From Vicugna pacos (taxonomy: Eukaryota > Chordata > Mammalia > Artiodactyla > Camelidae), in contig NC_133014.1 of assembly GCF_048564905.1 (NCBI RefSeq), positions 10,859,136 to 10,923,135 on the forward strand: DNA of 64,000 nt. Reading direction: 5' to 3'. Below are positions 39,701 to 49,562 of this stretch, piece after piece. Numbering within the stretch: the first letter of the stretch is position 1; each line of letters begins with the position of its first letter. A program made the position numbers and the translations under genes. The notes beneath the pieces were generated by a model. The model had not been told where the DNA came from. It ran no database searches and was given only the letters and a program-made list of their open reading frames with translations.

Positions 39701-42307
39701 GAAGCCTATCAGATGTTCGCTAAGCACTTTTCTGCAGGATAGCTCTTTGATTCCAAGCATAGATTATCCCAGGCCAGTCTCCAGATAGCCCGGAACACTT
39801 CCAGGAGAGATTGGACCCTTTATTTACTGTTGGCCCTAAGGGCTTTGGCTCCAGGGTAGACCTCCAGTCTCTGAATTGGAAAAGGTGAATCTGCCTCTTT
39901 TATTCCACGTAAGGATTGAAGGATCCCCAGGCACGGGAGGGTGGAGAAGCAGCAACTACTTAGTTTAGTCAGAGTGCCGAGTAACAGCTTGGACTTTTTT
40001 CTCTGTCAGTAGTGCCCATGCGCCTGGTGGGAGCTCACCTGATCACTAAGGTGCTTTGCAGGGTCAGGTCACGATGCTGGAGCCCGACGGAGGCCTCCAG
40101 TGATAAACCCCTGCATCAACGTTCACCGACTTCTTTGGGCTCCATCTCACCAGCTCCCACACGGCCACTCACTGTCTGTTGGATTCCCTTTGCTCAGAGT
40201 CCGCATGAGGGCAGTACGATCTGGGGGAGCAGCGGGGTTTTTAGGGGACATGTGAAAATGAGTGTCGTCAAGGAGTCCGCTGGATGAGGGAGACAGACAC
40301 TGTCCAGTTAATTATACTGTCATGCTGTGTTACAATTGCTGTAATAGAAAAGAAACAAGAGTTTAGGTTTTGGTTCGTGATTTTGAATGGGGAGGACTCT
40401 TGGGATGGGAGCGCACAGTGAGGTGGCTTGGAAAGCCCCAAGGGACTCAGGCCACACCAAGAGGCAGGTGGGTCTCATTCTTGTGCTGAAGGAAGTAAAC
40501 TTCAAATGCCTTTCTGCCTGCTTCTTAAGGGCGGATGGGGAAGAGGGTAGACAGAGGTGGTGACATGATGATGTGGTCGAAGAAAAGTCTCGTGAACCAG
40601 AGTTTCCATTGTTTTGCTCATGTTAAAATATGGCTGACTCATCTTGTATGGAAATGAGCAGGGTGTTCACAGATACACTCTTGCCTGCATATGGTGCACG
40701 TCCTACACCAGCAATCCGAGGATTGAGATGACTCAGCCAAGTGGACGCTGTGTCCTCTCCTCCCCTCCACCCAACCCCAGAATTCTCTTTGGGAAATGCC
40801 TTCCCAGGTGGTTAAGGACAAGCATCACGAAACACCAAACACAGTGTGTTTCAACAATTGTGGCTCATGGTGACTTGCCAAGTGCCAAGTTTAACAGCTA
40901 CCTTACAGGCCTCACTATCCCTTCAGAAGTGAGAAGCTGAGTAGCGTGGGCACACTGGACTGTTGAAAATGGGACTTAAATTCGTGTGGACAGAGGGCAG
41001 GGGCTGGGGAACTGGGGAGGGGGAGAGAGGAGGGAGCAGTGGCTAGCAGGAGAGATGAAGGCCAGCTGGCAGCTAGGAGTTCCCACAGCAGATCACGGAA
41101 GCATGGCTTTGCACGAGCTTTCTTCCCAGAGGGCCTTACGAGGGCTTAGAACATAGAAGCTCCAGCCTCAAGGGCTGAAAAAGGAAACAGGGTTGGAGAG
41201 AAGGTGTCTGTGATGGGGAGGATGGTGGCAGAGATTTGCCATTGCATCGGGGGGATGGGAATTCTTTCGTGAAGATTTCCTGTTTGGTGGAGATTGGGAT
41301 ATAGCATCTTCCAGAAATCAGGGCACTGAAGACGTCTGTTCCTGTAGGTCGGGCTGGCCTGGGCTCCTGCCCTTCCAGCTGGATCTCGAGTGAGTTGAGT
41401 GTGCACATCTGGCCCAGAGCATCATCTCAGATGTGGGTTTTCTCTCTGGACCACAGTGGTCTGGTTTTCCCCTATGTTAGAGCCAGTCCTGAGAGAGCTG
41501 CCCTGTGAAATGGGCAGAAGCCCTGAGGGAATGAGTGGGTGGGGAGATGGAGGGCCTCACTGCTACGCTGAAGAGACTGGATTGGGGAGATTCCTGCCTC
41601 GCTTTTCTGCTTTGGTGGTCCCGTGGCCTCTGGCTGAAGTCCAGACCCTTGCACGAGGCATCAGGCCGTGCCTTGCCTCCAGCCTCTCACTACGATGATC
41701 CAGTTCCCGACATGCCCCGAGTTCTCTCTTTGCGGTGGGGCTGCTCCCTCCCTCCCCCGCATCCCCACTCTCCCTCCTTTTCCCTCCCTGCCTTTCTCCC
41801 CCATCTCATCTCGCCCTCCTTCTTTATGTCTGGGGAATCTTTCTTAAAGTCCCCTCAACCGCACTGCCTGGGAGCTTTCCCTGGGGAGAGCCTGCCCCTC
41901 CATGTCTGCCCCTCAAAGGCAGGCCCCTATTCTCAGTTGGAATTGCCTGTCTTCCCTGCAGTTCAGGTCAGAGCAGGAGTTGTCTGTTCACCTGCAAGAC
42001 CTTCTAGAAGTAATTATTAAGTGGGGGCTTTATCTTCATGTAGTGCCCCCTTCCGTGTTTGTACCGACAGTGGACAGCAGTCTGGTAAATGTGCGGTGGA
42101 GTTTCCCAGGCAGATCCTGGTGGAAAAAGCTTTGATTTTTCGCTTGCACTTGGATAAGCATCCTCAACACGGTCTCTCTGAACCTATTTCAGGAAGCTTT
42201 ACGCGGAGCTGTGCCAGGGCATCGTGGACCTTGCCATCGCCAGCGTCTTCCCGCCCCCGGACGCGGAGCAGCCGCAGACCCAGCCGGCCGCCTTCGTCAA
42301 GCTGTGA
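18618..42307 (+). CDS. TTL: tubulin--tyrosine ligase
   Basis: Joins seven exons (18618-18774, 20888-20966, 24970-25202, 32557-32692, 33831-34100, 36753-36896, 42193-42307): 1134 bases, 377 residues plus stop, the normal mammalian TTL length. TTL re-adds tyrosine to the C-terminus of detyrosinated alpha-tubulin using ATP, acting in the cytoplasm on free tubulin dimers. It starts [23 protein letters not shown]-grasp residues fall where the family needs them: Lys150 ([12 protein letters not shown]), Arg202, Arg222 and Asp318, with Glu331 and Asn333 in [13 protein letters not shown] for Mg-ATP. Every intron is GT-AG and no lesion is seen. The C-terminal tail ([19 protein letters not shown]) is the most variable part, as is usual. 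It lies just upstream of POLR1B on the same strand, as in other mammals. Confidence 0.98.
18775..20887 (+). other. TTL intron 1
   Basis: The CpG-rich zone continues to about 19120. The rest shows no recognised repeat or gene; a short (GA)n run lies near 19913. Confidence 0.6.
20888..20966 (+). CDS. TTL: TTL coding exon 2
   Basis: Acceptor CTTCACAG|GTCACG; residues 53-78 ([19 protein letters not shown]...) and two bases of Lys79; donor GTGAA|GTAAGT. Confidence 0.97.
21620..21870 (+). repeat. MIR
   Basis: MIR 3' half is clear: CCTTAGTTTCCTTATCTGTA, AAATGGGGATAATAATAGTA, GGTTGTGGTGAGAATTAATT. A weaker 5' part may begin near 21620. Confidence 0.8.
23395..23625 (-). repeat. L1 3' end, artiodactyl type (antisense)
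   Basis: TTACAATGTGTCAGTTTCTG, TGTACAGCACAATGTCCCAG and AGTTCCCTGTGCTGTACAGA are antisense to the 3' end seen at 16245-16722. Confidence 0.85.
24970..25202 (+). CDS. TTL: TTL coding exon 3
   Basis: Acceptor TTCCAG|GCTC; residues 79-156, starting [20 protein letters not shown] and ending with the nucleotide-binding AKSSAGAK; donor AAAG|GTGAGG. The loop [17 protein letters not shown] differs from human, as expected for this variable segment. Confidence 0.97.
25560..26265 (+). repeat. L2 fragment
   Basis: L2 text in order: CCTGTTACTCCCTGCTGGAG, TTTCTCAGCTCAGATGTTGC, CTTGTTCATCTCTGTACCC, CTTAATAAATGCGTGCTGAA. Old and without a frame. Confidence 0.7.
26389..26501 (-). repeat. Vic-type SINE (copy 3, antisense)
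   Basis: Reverse complement: GGGCTGGGTATAGCTCAGTG, GTAGAGTGCATGCCTAGC, GTCCTGGGTTCAGTC, then A-rich tail. Confidence 0.88.
27099..27230 (+). repeat. Vic-type SINE (copy 4)
   Basis: GAGGGTACAGCTCAGTGGTA, GAGTGTATGCTTAGCATGC, GAGCTCAATCCCCAGTACC, and a tail of AAATAAATAAGTAAATAAAC plus a second A-run. Confidence 0.88.
27340..27580 (+). repeat. L2-like fragment
   Basis: TTCTCCAGAGTCTACACAGA and the closing GTGAATGAAGGAATGAGTGA follow the L2 3' pattern weakly. Confidence 0.4.
27885..28440 (+). repeat. ancient L1 3' region
   Basis: GACCCACTCATCTCATTCCTG, TTTGCCACTATGTTATCTGTA and CACACAATGGGATATTTCTT match the usual order of L1 3' sequence; diverged. Confidence 0.55.
28850..30960 (+). repeat. 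L1 fragment with ORF2 remains and 3' region
   Basis: L1 ORF2 reverse-transcriptase C-terminal text at 28858-28917, then a gap of unrecognised sequence, then ORF2 again from about 29265 (AACTTACCAAAACATGTACA, GTCAAAGAGGACCTAAATAA), followed by the L1 3' region (ACTCCTGTTAAGATGGCTAA, AGCCACTCTGGGAAACAG). Many stops; inactive. Confidence 0.8.
30965..31915 (+). repeat. second L1 3' fragment, same orientation
   Basis: A separate copy of the same L1 region starts right after the first ends: CATGAAAACGTGCTCAACAC, CATTTGGGAAAACAGTTTGG, ACACAATGGAATATTATTCA. Confidence 0.8.
31939..32060 (-). repeat. Vic-type SINE (copy 5, antisense)
   Basis: Plus strand reads GATCGAACCCAGGACC, GCTCTACCACTTGAGCTATA, CCCTCCCCCCC; the reverse complement is a full Vic-type head. 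Confidence 0.9.
32557..32692 (+). CDS. TTL: TTL coding exon 4
   Basis: Acceptor CTGGTAG|GTGAAG; residues 157-201 ([20 protein letters not shown]...), with catalytic Arg202 split over the donor CG|GTAATG. Confidence 0.97.
32812..32964 (+). repeat. Vic-type SINE (copy 6), near-complete
   Basis: GGGAGGGTATAGCTCAAGTG, GTAGAGCACATGCTGAGC, CCTGGGTTCAACCCCCAG, then CCTAATTACCTCCTCCCC and a long A/T-rich tail. Lies in TTL intron 4. Confidence 0.92.
33087..33112. repeat. (TTTTC)n short tandem repeat
   Basis: TTTTCTTTTCTTTTC-type run in TTL intron 4. The rest of that intron shows nothing recognised. Confidence 0.75.
33831..34100 (+). CDS. TTL: TTL coding exon 5
   Basis: Acceptor ACTTGCAG|AAGC; residues 202-291, including [20 protein letters not shown] (Arg222) and [20 protein letters not shown]; donor AAG|GTAAAT. 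Confidence 0.97.
34258..34390 (+). repeat. Vic-type SINE (copy 7), near-complete
   Basis: GGGGGAGCTATAGCTCAGGG, GTAGAGTGTGCGCCTTGC, CCTGGGTTCAATCCCCAG, then ATTAAAATAAATAAAC tail. Lies in TTL intron 5. Confidence 0.92.
34600..35020 (-). repeat. old L1 3' region (antisense)
   Basis: TTGAGGTATCATGTGCGTAC, AAATCAGGGTATAAAACATG and TCATATTCCATTGTGTGAAT are antisense L1M-type phrases. Confidence 0.6.
35400..36750 (+). other. distal TTL intron 5
   Basis: Several T-runs, including one at about 36369-36388. No gene or named repeat recognised. Confidence 0.5.
36753..36896 (+). CDS. TTL: TTL coding exon 6
   Basis: Acceptor CCCCGCAG|GAGC; residues 292-339. Holds the Mg-binding core: [20 protein letters not shown] with Asp318, Glu331 and Asn333; donor CTCA|GTAAGC. 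Confidence 0.97.
38100..39330 (+). repeat. L2 fragment(s)
   Basis: L2-type text: AGGCAGCCTTCCCTGAACAA, TGTGCACCGCGAGGGCAG, and the tail CAGTGCTGGGCACATCCTAC. The 5' limit is uncertain. Both strands are open for over 300 codons here, see findings. Confidence 0.6.
41630..41960 (+). repeat. L2-like fragment
   Basis: Weak resemblance: AGTCCAGACCCTTGCACGAG, CCTTGCCTCCAGCCTCTCAC, then a C/T-rich stretch. Confidence 0.4.
42193..42307 (+). CDS. TTL: TTL coding exon 7 and stop
   Basis: Acceptor ATTTCAG|GAAG; residues 340-377, starting [19 protein letters not shown] and ending FVKL, stop TGA at 42305-42307. Confidence 0.97.
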
Positions 42308-43960
42308 CCCAGGGAGGTGCCCAGAGCTGCCTCAGGAGACACGCGATGGCGATGGGGCCCTGCTCCGGGGGAAGGAGGCGTGTCCGAATTGCACGTTATC
42401 AAGGCAAACAGGAGGAAGGGCTGCAGAGACGTGATGGGGGAGAGCGCAGGAGGAGAAAAGGCATCCTGCCCGGGAGTGGCTGCCCGGAGGCCCCCGGATG
42501 GACCTTTCTGCACTGCTTCTGAGATTCAAAAACTGCAGTAGGTTACTCTGAGCAGAGAGCAAAATGTTCTTCTAAGGGGGAAAAACAGGGATTTGCTTAT
42601 CTTACGTCCTCATCCTTGGAGAAGTCTGATTTTTCCCCTAAGGCGGCGCTGTGGGCAGCGCCTCTCCCCGCCGGGGTTGCCGCCGTGGGACCTGGTCGGT
42701 GTGGCCCCGCCGCCGCGTTAGTGCCTTAGCTCCGGGCCCGGCTGCGGCCTCCGCGCTGGGGCGGGGGCGGGACGTGGGAGCACTTGGGAGGTGGCCGCCG
42801 TGTGCCTCGCTCGGACCCCGCCTCCGGCCCTCGGGAGTCCGTCCTGGGTTCCGGGCTGCGCGGCGCCGCCTCGCGGTCAAGGGGGTTTGTCATCCCGGGC
42901 CCGGCACGGTGGCCCCGGCGGCCCCGGTGCCGTTAGGCCCGTCGCCTAGCAGGGTTGGCGCGGGCCGGGCTCCAAACAGCAAACGCTGCTGCTCTAGGTC
43001 CGCACTCTGCATGTTTTAGAAACCAAGCAGCAAGTTTGCACAAACCTGTAAGCATCTAATAAGCATGAGAGACAAAAAAAAAAAAAGATGTCTTGCTTTA
43101 CTTAATAGCTGGGTGTGATGGGTCTTTGAAATATGATGATTCTCAGTTCTCTTTGCTTTAACCAGAATTCTATATGCCCTTTTGCTGAGTTCCCTTTTGT
43201 TCAGTTGTGTTTTGTTTTGTTTTGTTTTTTAAATTTTAACTTTGGTTTAAAAAAAATCCTCTAGGGGTCAGGAGAAGGTAGAATTCCACTCCCCAGACCC
43301 AGGGGGCTCTTCCCCGTTCTGTTCTCCTTGCTCTCCAAGCACCTTCTGCAGGAGCTGGACTGGCAGGTTTTGTTCCACGGAAGATTCTCTGTCTGCTCGT
43401 GCCTCTCCGAGTCAGGGAGAGGCTCTGAATGTGTGTGTGTCGCCAGAATGGGAGGGTCTCTTAAATACAGGAGAGATGTGGTTTCAGAGCAGCACGAGGC
43501 ATCTTGTAAGACAGCAGATGTTAACGTGCTGTGTTGGTGTAGCTGCTACTTACAGGATGGATGAATATCCTGCAGACTTGGCAGGAGGCCACATCGCTAG
43601 CAATAGGAAGACCCAGATGCTGTCTTGTGTCCAGTGTGAGCTAAATGAACAATGTGCCGGGGATCACAGCACACCTCCTGAGAAGGCCCCCTCCTCCCCC
43701 GAACACAGTGGGGTCCTCCCTGGGGCATTTATGTGTGCTCTATGGTTTGTCTCTACAAGGCAGAATGGTTCCGCAGTCAGGGGAGACTTACAAAGAGAAG
43801 GAAGAGCAACACCTCAAACATGGTGAGATGTGGGAGCTTATGGTAAAAAGAGGAATCATGATAGAAGTGATTTAATAGATGCAGAGGTGGGTTTAGGATG
43901 TAAAACGGAAGGCCTGACTGGCTTGGCCCACCTGGGAGTTTGGAATTACAAAATAAACGT
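42308..43960 (+). other. TTL: TTL 3' UTR (extent uncertain)
   Basis: Follows the TGA at 42305. A poly-A stretch lies at about 43075-43086 and a (TTTTG)n run near 43207. The first AATAAA is at 43952-43957 and is the best candidate poly-A signal by sequence alone; an ATTAAA lies near 45642. Transcript data would be needed to choose. Confidence 0.5.
42640..42985. promoter_or_regulatory. CpG-island-like block in the TTL 3' region
   Basis: About 345 bases dense in CG dinucleotides (GGCGGCGCTG, CCCCGCCGCCGCG, GGGGCGGGGGCGG), 330 bases after the TTL stop, with sharp drops in GC on both sides. Could be an orphan CpG island or the promoter of an unannotated transcript. Confidence 0.55.
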
Positions 43961-44559
43961 GCTGAAATGCAGCACGTGCTAAAATCCAGAATACAGATCA
44001 GGGAGTTTGCATCCAGAGCAAAACGAAACAGTCAGTGATGAGGAGGCCTGGAGACCCAGCGCAGCTGATGGGTGAATGTAGGGGGGCTTCTGAGCCAGTC
44101 ATGGTGAGGTGGACACCCATTTAGAAAGTGTAGGGTCCTGGGGCCTTGGGAAGCCTACATGGCGGGGACAGCATGGAGGGTTTTGTAGTGCTGTCATTAC
44201 GAATGTAGATTTGTAGTGATCTTTTAGACCTAAATTCTAGGGACATTCAAGAGTTTTCCAGCTTTTACAGTGACAGAGCTAAGAATTCAGATGTTAGGAA
44301 ATCTGTGCATCTTGATGGATTTTCTAAGAAACCCGAATTGATAGCAGATACATCAGGGAAGGAAGGCTTTAAAAAGAAAAATAGGCTTTATTATGTGTCT
44401 ATTTTATGCATTTATTTCTGATCAGGTTGGGTGGTTGGCTCAGAACTGTTGCATGTCCTTCCATGATATCCTTGGCACAGGTGGTGAGGCCTTGCTCCCC
44501 AGTCAGGATCCACACGTGTAGTCTGTCCATCGTTGCCAGTTGCTGAGGGAGGAGGCGTT

Positions 44560-44720
44560 ATCCTTTGGAGACACTGATACTGATCTTGACTCTGTCATTG
44601 GCTGCACAGCATCAGAGGAGCCCATGAACCTCTCTGTGCCTTAGTTTCTTATCTCATGGACGAGCTCGTTGCCTGACCCAGGGACTACCTCATGGGAATT
44701 TAGTGAGGACACATGAGATT
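44560..44720 (+). repeat. MIR-like fragment
   Basis: TGACTCTGTCATTGGCTG and GAACCTCTCTGTGCCTTAGTT follow the MIR core and 3' half. Confidence 0.55.
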
Positions 44721-44744
44721 AGGAAGACTGGAGAACCTCTAGTA

Positions 44745-44895
44745 CCAAGGTTCTCCACGCTGACCATATGCTGGAATCACTTTGGAAGATTTTTTTTAAA
44801 TGTCTATGTCCACACCTCCTCACTCCCGACCAATTAAGTCAGAACCTCAGGCATCAGTATGCCCTGAGATGTCTTGAAGCACTGCTTGAGAAGGA
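44745..44895 (+). repeat. MER5A (hAT-Charlie) fragment
   Basis: CATATGCTGGAATCACTTTG, AAGTCAGAACCTCAGGCATC and AGCACTGCTTGAGAA match the MER5A order. Confidence 0.65.
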
Positions 44896-46181
44896 AGGCC
44901 AGACACATTATTGCCTTGGAAGAATCAGATAAGGTTTAGAGCTTTTTAAAAACTTCCATTCAGAAGGGCAGGCATTTCATTGAGAACGGCCGGATGCTGA
45001 CCTACATGATCGTGATACAGCGATGCTGTCCCAGCAGGTTCGCTTTGCTCCTTGTCACAGCCTTTGGAGACTCAGACATGCTTTCATCTACTTAAACAGT
45101 TTGTGAAGCCTTGTCAACCAGTGTAAACAGATATGGATTTATAAGTCTGCTAAATACATGTGAAGGTTATTAATTAATTATTGAGAGGAAAGCCCCTTCT
45201 CTCCCACTGCACTCCCGTGAGAATGATAAACTCCACTTCCCCAGGACGTGGGTGTGCCTCGGGGTCTGTGTGATGGGGTGGAGCGGGTGCTGGCAGACCT
45301 GCCAGCTGATGCGCCATTTCCCTAGCGCCTCAGGATGATTGTCCCAGACTTGGAACATCTGGTTGTGCTGCAAAAGGATGGGGTCCACAGCCCCCCGCAA
45401 GCAGCAGGGATGCTGCAGAGGGTGCTGTCACTAAGAGCTGAGGTTGTGCAGGGTTGCGTCCACAGGGGCCCTGCTGTGGGCGGTGGGGACTCTGCTAGAA
45501 AAGATGAGGTGCCAGAGTGGGTCCCCCTGGCACGTGGGTGCCATAGAGAAAACTGTCTCTGATCCTGAACACAGAATCTGTATCTAAGAGGAAATGACTT
45601 CTGAAATAAGGCAGTTTTATGAATGTTTAAAATGCCTGGAGCATTAAAGGAATCATATTTCAAGTGTTTTTGTCCCCTTTGATTCTTTCATCTTATTGTG
45701 AGTGTTCACTGTTCTAGGATATCACTGGTTATTTGAATCCATGCTTCTACCCCATTGTACTATTAAAATTTTCCAATTTTCAACACAAATTATAGGACAT
45801 GCAAAGAAAGAGAGTATAGCCCAAAGAGGGAACAGACAGTCAATAGAAACCATCCCTAAAGAAGCCTGGGCATTGCACGTGTGACAGAAAGACCTTAATT
45901 TCAGCTATTTAAATGTATATTTAAAGGAGTAAAAGAGGATGAGAATTATGTGTCACCGGAGAGACAGTATCATTAAAGAAATAGAAATTGTTTTTTAAAT
46001 AGAACAAAGTAGAAATTTTGGCATTGAAAAGTATGATAATGCAAATGAAAAATTTAGTAGAAGTGTTCAAACAGGTCTGAGCTGACAGAAGACAGAATCA
46101 GTGAATCTGAAGTCAGTTGACATCATCTAGTCTGAGGAGGACAAAGAAAAAAGAAAGAAGAAAAAATGAACAGAGCTCTAG

Positions 46182-46262
46182 AAACATATATATAATATAT
46201 ATATATATATATAATATATATATATATATAATATATATATATATATATACACACACACACCA
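46182..46262. repeat. (TA)n/(CA)n microsatellite
   Basis: About 70 bases of interrupted TATATA followed by CACACACACACA. Confidence 0.9.
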
Positions 46263-46289
46263 ATATATGTAACAGGAATCCTAGAAGAA

Positions 46290-49035
46290 AGGTGAGAGGT
46301 TGGGGAAGAAAACACAGGAAAAAGTAGTGGTCCACAACTTTCCCATTTGGTGATAACCATTAAAGTGCATCCAAGAGGTTCAATGAACTCTTAAGTAAGA
46401 TAGACTCAGCGAGATCCACACCAAGATACATTAGCCACTAAGAAAATAACTAACTATATAGTTTAAAAAACCCTGAAATGTTACACTAGAAAACACCTAT
46501 TTAATAAAAGAAAAGGCAGTAATGAAGGAATGGAGGGGGTGGTGTAAGACACATAGAAAGCAAATAGCGATATACAGACATAAATCCTGCCTTATCAGTA
46601 ATTTCATTAAATGTAAATGGGTTAAGCTCTCCAGTCAAAAGGCAGGATTGGCAAAATGGATAAAGAAACCAAAACAGCTATGATCCAATTCTATGCTATC
46701 TACAAGAGACCCACTTTAGATTCAAAGACGCAAGTAAAAGTGAAAGAAGGATGGGGAAACTCAGAACTCAAGAGAGAAATAGACAATTCATGAATAATAA
46801 TTGGAGCTTTCAATCTCCCATTTTCAAGAATGGATAGAACAACTAGTCAAAAGATCAACAAGGAAGCAGAAACCACTATAAACCAACCAGGTCTAACAAA
46901 TATTAATAGAACACTCAACCCAGCAGTAGCAAAATATACATTTTTCTCAAGTGCATATGACACATTGTTGGGAATAAACTAAATGCTAGACCATAAAGCC
47001 TCAGTGAATTGAAAAAACATTCAAAAGCCTGGGAATAAAATGGGAACTTCCTTGACTGGATAAAAGGTATCTTTGGAAAAACCCACAGCTTACATCATAT
47101 GTCATGAAGAAGAACAAAGCTTTCTCCCTAAAATCAAGCACAAAACAAAGATGTCTATTGGTGCCACTTCTATTCAACATTGTGTTAAGGGTTCAAAAGG
47201 AAGGAAGAAAAGACAGGGAGAGAGGAAGGAAAAAAGGAAGGACATCTAGATTGGAAAGGAAGAAATATAACTCCCTTTTTTTGCATTTAACAAGAACTTA
47301 CATATAGGAAATCTTAAGAAATCCACAATACCTATTAGATCTAATAAATGAGTTCACACAAAAGTGCCAGAAATAAGATCAATATATAAAATACAGTTGT
47401 ATTTATATACACTATAAATGAGCAATTTGAAAATTAAGAAAACAATTCCTATGTCAACATCAAAAAGGATTACATACTTAGGAATAAATTCAACAAAAGA
47501 AGTTCGTTTGCACACGATAAACTAAAACATATTTGAAAGAAATTAAAGAACAGCCAAATAAATGGGAAGGCATCCCATGGTCATGGGTTGGAAGACTATT
47601 ATTGTTAAGATGAAAATAGACCAGATTGATCTACAGATTGAACATAATCCCTATCAAATAGCTCAGCCACCTTTTTGTGCAGAAATTGACAAGCCAATCC
47701 TAAAATTCAAATGGAAAAACAAATGACCAGGAATAGCCAAAGCAACCTAGAAAAAAAAGAACAAAGTTGGAGGACTTAACACTTTCTGATCTCAAAATTT
47801 ATTACAAAGCCATACTAAGCAAGACTGTGGTTTGGCATAAGGGTAGACATATAGATTAAGGCAACAGAATTGAGAGTCCAGAAATAAACCCTCGTATTTA
47901 TGATCAATTGATTTTTGACAATGTGTTAAGACAATTCAGTAGTCTTTTTAACAAAAGCTAGAACTGAATCCCCACATGCAAACGATGAAGTTAGTGCCTT
48001 TCTCATACCATATACAAAAATTAACTCAAAATTGGGGTTGGTGGGAGGTTATAGCTCAAGTGGTAGAGCTCATGCTTAGCACGCACGAAGTCCTGGGTTC
48101 AATCCCCAGTAACTCCTCAAAAAATAAATAAGTAGACCTAATTACCCCCCCCCGCAAAAATGAGTCAAGAGCCTAAATGTAAGAGCTGAAACAAAAACAA
48201 AAAACTCTTAGAAGAAAACATAGGTGTAAACCTTCACGATCTTGGATTAGGCAACAATTTCTTAAATATGCTATCAAACAGCATAAGCAACAAAAGAAAA
48301 AGGATAAACTAGACTTCATCAATGTTAACAACTTCTGTATTTCAAAGGACACAACCAAGGAAGTAAAAGATAACCCACAAAATGGGAGAAAATATTTGCA
48401 AACCATGTATCTGATAAGGTCTAGGATAGAATATATAAAGAACTATGAAGACTCAGCAATAAAAGGACAACCCAATTTTAAAGCGAACCAAGAGTCTAAA
48501 CAGACATTTCTCCAACGGAAATATGCTCAGTGTCACTGGTCATTAGGGAAATGCAAAAAGTCACAATTAGATACTACTTTCCATGTACCAGGGTGGATGT
48601 AATTTTAAAAAAACAACAGAGAATAACATACTAGTGAGGACATAGAGAAATTGGAATCCTCATATATTGCTAATGGGAATGTAAAATTGTACAGCTGCTT
48701 TTGGAAAAACTTGGCAGTCCCTCAAAAAGTGAAGCATAGAGTTACCATACGATCCAGAAATTCCATTCCTAACTGTAATACCTAAGAGAATTGAAAACAT
48801 ACGTCCGTACAAAAACTTGCGCATGGCTATTTCTAGCAGCATTACTCGTAATAGCCAAAAGTGGAAACAACCCGAATATCCGTCAAATGGTGAATAAATA
48901 AACAAAATGTGTATCCATGCAATGGATGGATTCCTATTAAGCCGTGAAAGGAATGAAGTACATGCTGAAGCACGGATGAACCTTGAAAGCAGTGGAGAGA
49001 TAATAAGGACGCTCAACCCTTTTAAGACGTAAAAG
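46290..49035 (+). repeat. truncated, broken L1 with ORF2 remains
   Basis: Text follows L1 ORF2 from the endonuclease end through reverse transcriptase: CCAGTCAAAAGGCAGGATTG, ATCTACAAGAGACCCACTTT, AAATACATTTTTC-type L1 text, GGAATAAATTCAACAAAAG, then the C-terminal part and 3' region (AACCCGAATATCCGTCAAAT). Many stops and small gaps; not mobile. A Vic-type SINE sits inside at 48034-48158. Confidence 0.85.
48034..48158 (+). repeat. Vic-type SINE (copy 8), nested in L1
   Basis: GGAGGTTATAGCTCAAGTGG, GAGCTCATGCTTAGCACGC, CCTGGGTTCAATCCCCAG. L1 text on either side (TTAACTCAAAAT ... AATGAGTCAAGAGCC) resumes after it, with a short CAAAAT-like duplication, so the SINE is younger than the L1. Confidence 0.9.
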
Positions 49036-49049
49036 AAGAGAGAATTCGT

Positions 49050-49562
49050 GTGGCAGCTGAAGAGATCAGTGATTTGTTTTTGTTTGCTTCGTTTGAACAG
49101 CTTTTCCAGCAAGTTTGTATGCTGATGGAAATGACAGCTCCTGCAACGATCCTCTCATTCTCTGCCTTCCAGGAGTCCCTGACCAAGGGAAAGGGAATGA
49201 AGAAAGAGTTCTCCTTAAAAGCAGCAGACATTGTAAAGGGAGAGAAGGAGGAATTTAGATCACGGCTGCACACATCTTGGGAGATTTGGTTATGTCAATA
49301 TAAGACAGAAACTGAAGATAACTTTTTAAAAGAGATACAGGAATGGAAATTACCTGCTGACTTGGTAAAGGTGAAATTGGGGCAGGAGGACACTTTTGGG
49401 AGTGGTGAATTAATTCATTGTCTTAATTGTGGTGATGGCTTCATGTTTGTATACATAGGTCAAGACTTATCAATGTGCACACTTCAAATGCTTGCAACTT
49501 ATATCAATCATACGGCAATACAGAATACAGCTGTTAAACACATACAGATACACAAAAGATGA
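49050..49562 (+). other. 170-codon open frame, unknown plus L1 3' UTR
   Basis: The frame starts MAAEEISDLFLFASFEQLF. Its first ~115 codons come from sequence I do not recognise, rich in Lys/Glu (KAADIVKGEKEEF). The rest (from about 49395) is L1 3' UTR-like (AATTGTGGTGATGGCTTCAT). No splice or promoter evidence; probably not a gene. Confidence 0.2.

Larger units (their letters stand above)
36897..42192 (+). other. TTL intron 6
   Basis: Apart from the L2 pieces at 38100-39330 and 41630-41960 I recognise nothing; open frames here look like chance or L2 antisense. Confidence 0.55.
43960..46180 (+). other. TTL-POLR1B spacer, proximal part
   Basis: MIR at about 44560-44720 and MER5A at 44745-44895 are listed separately. 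I recognise nothing else; 45240-45650 is fairly GC-rich and could be 3' UTR. Confidence 0.5.

Noticed and set aside
42651-43019. 122-codon frame in the TTL 3' CpG block
   Set aside because: Arg/Pro/Ala-rich low complexity with no start context or homology; explained by base composition.
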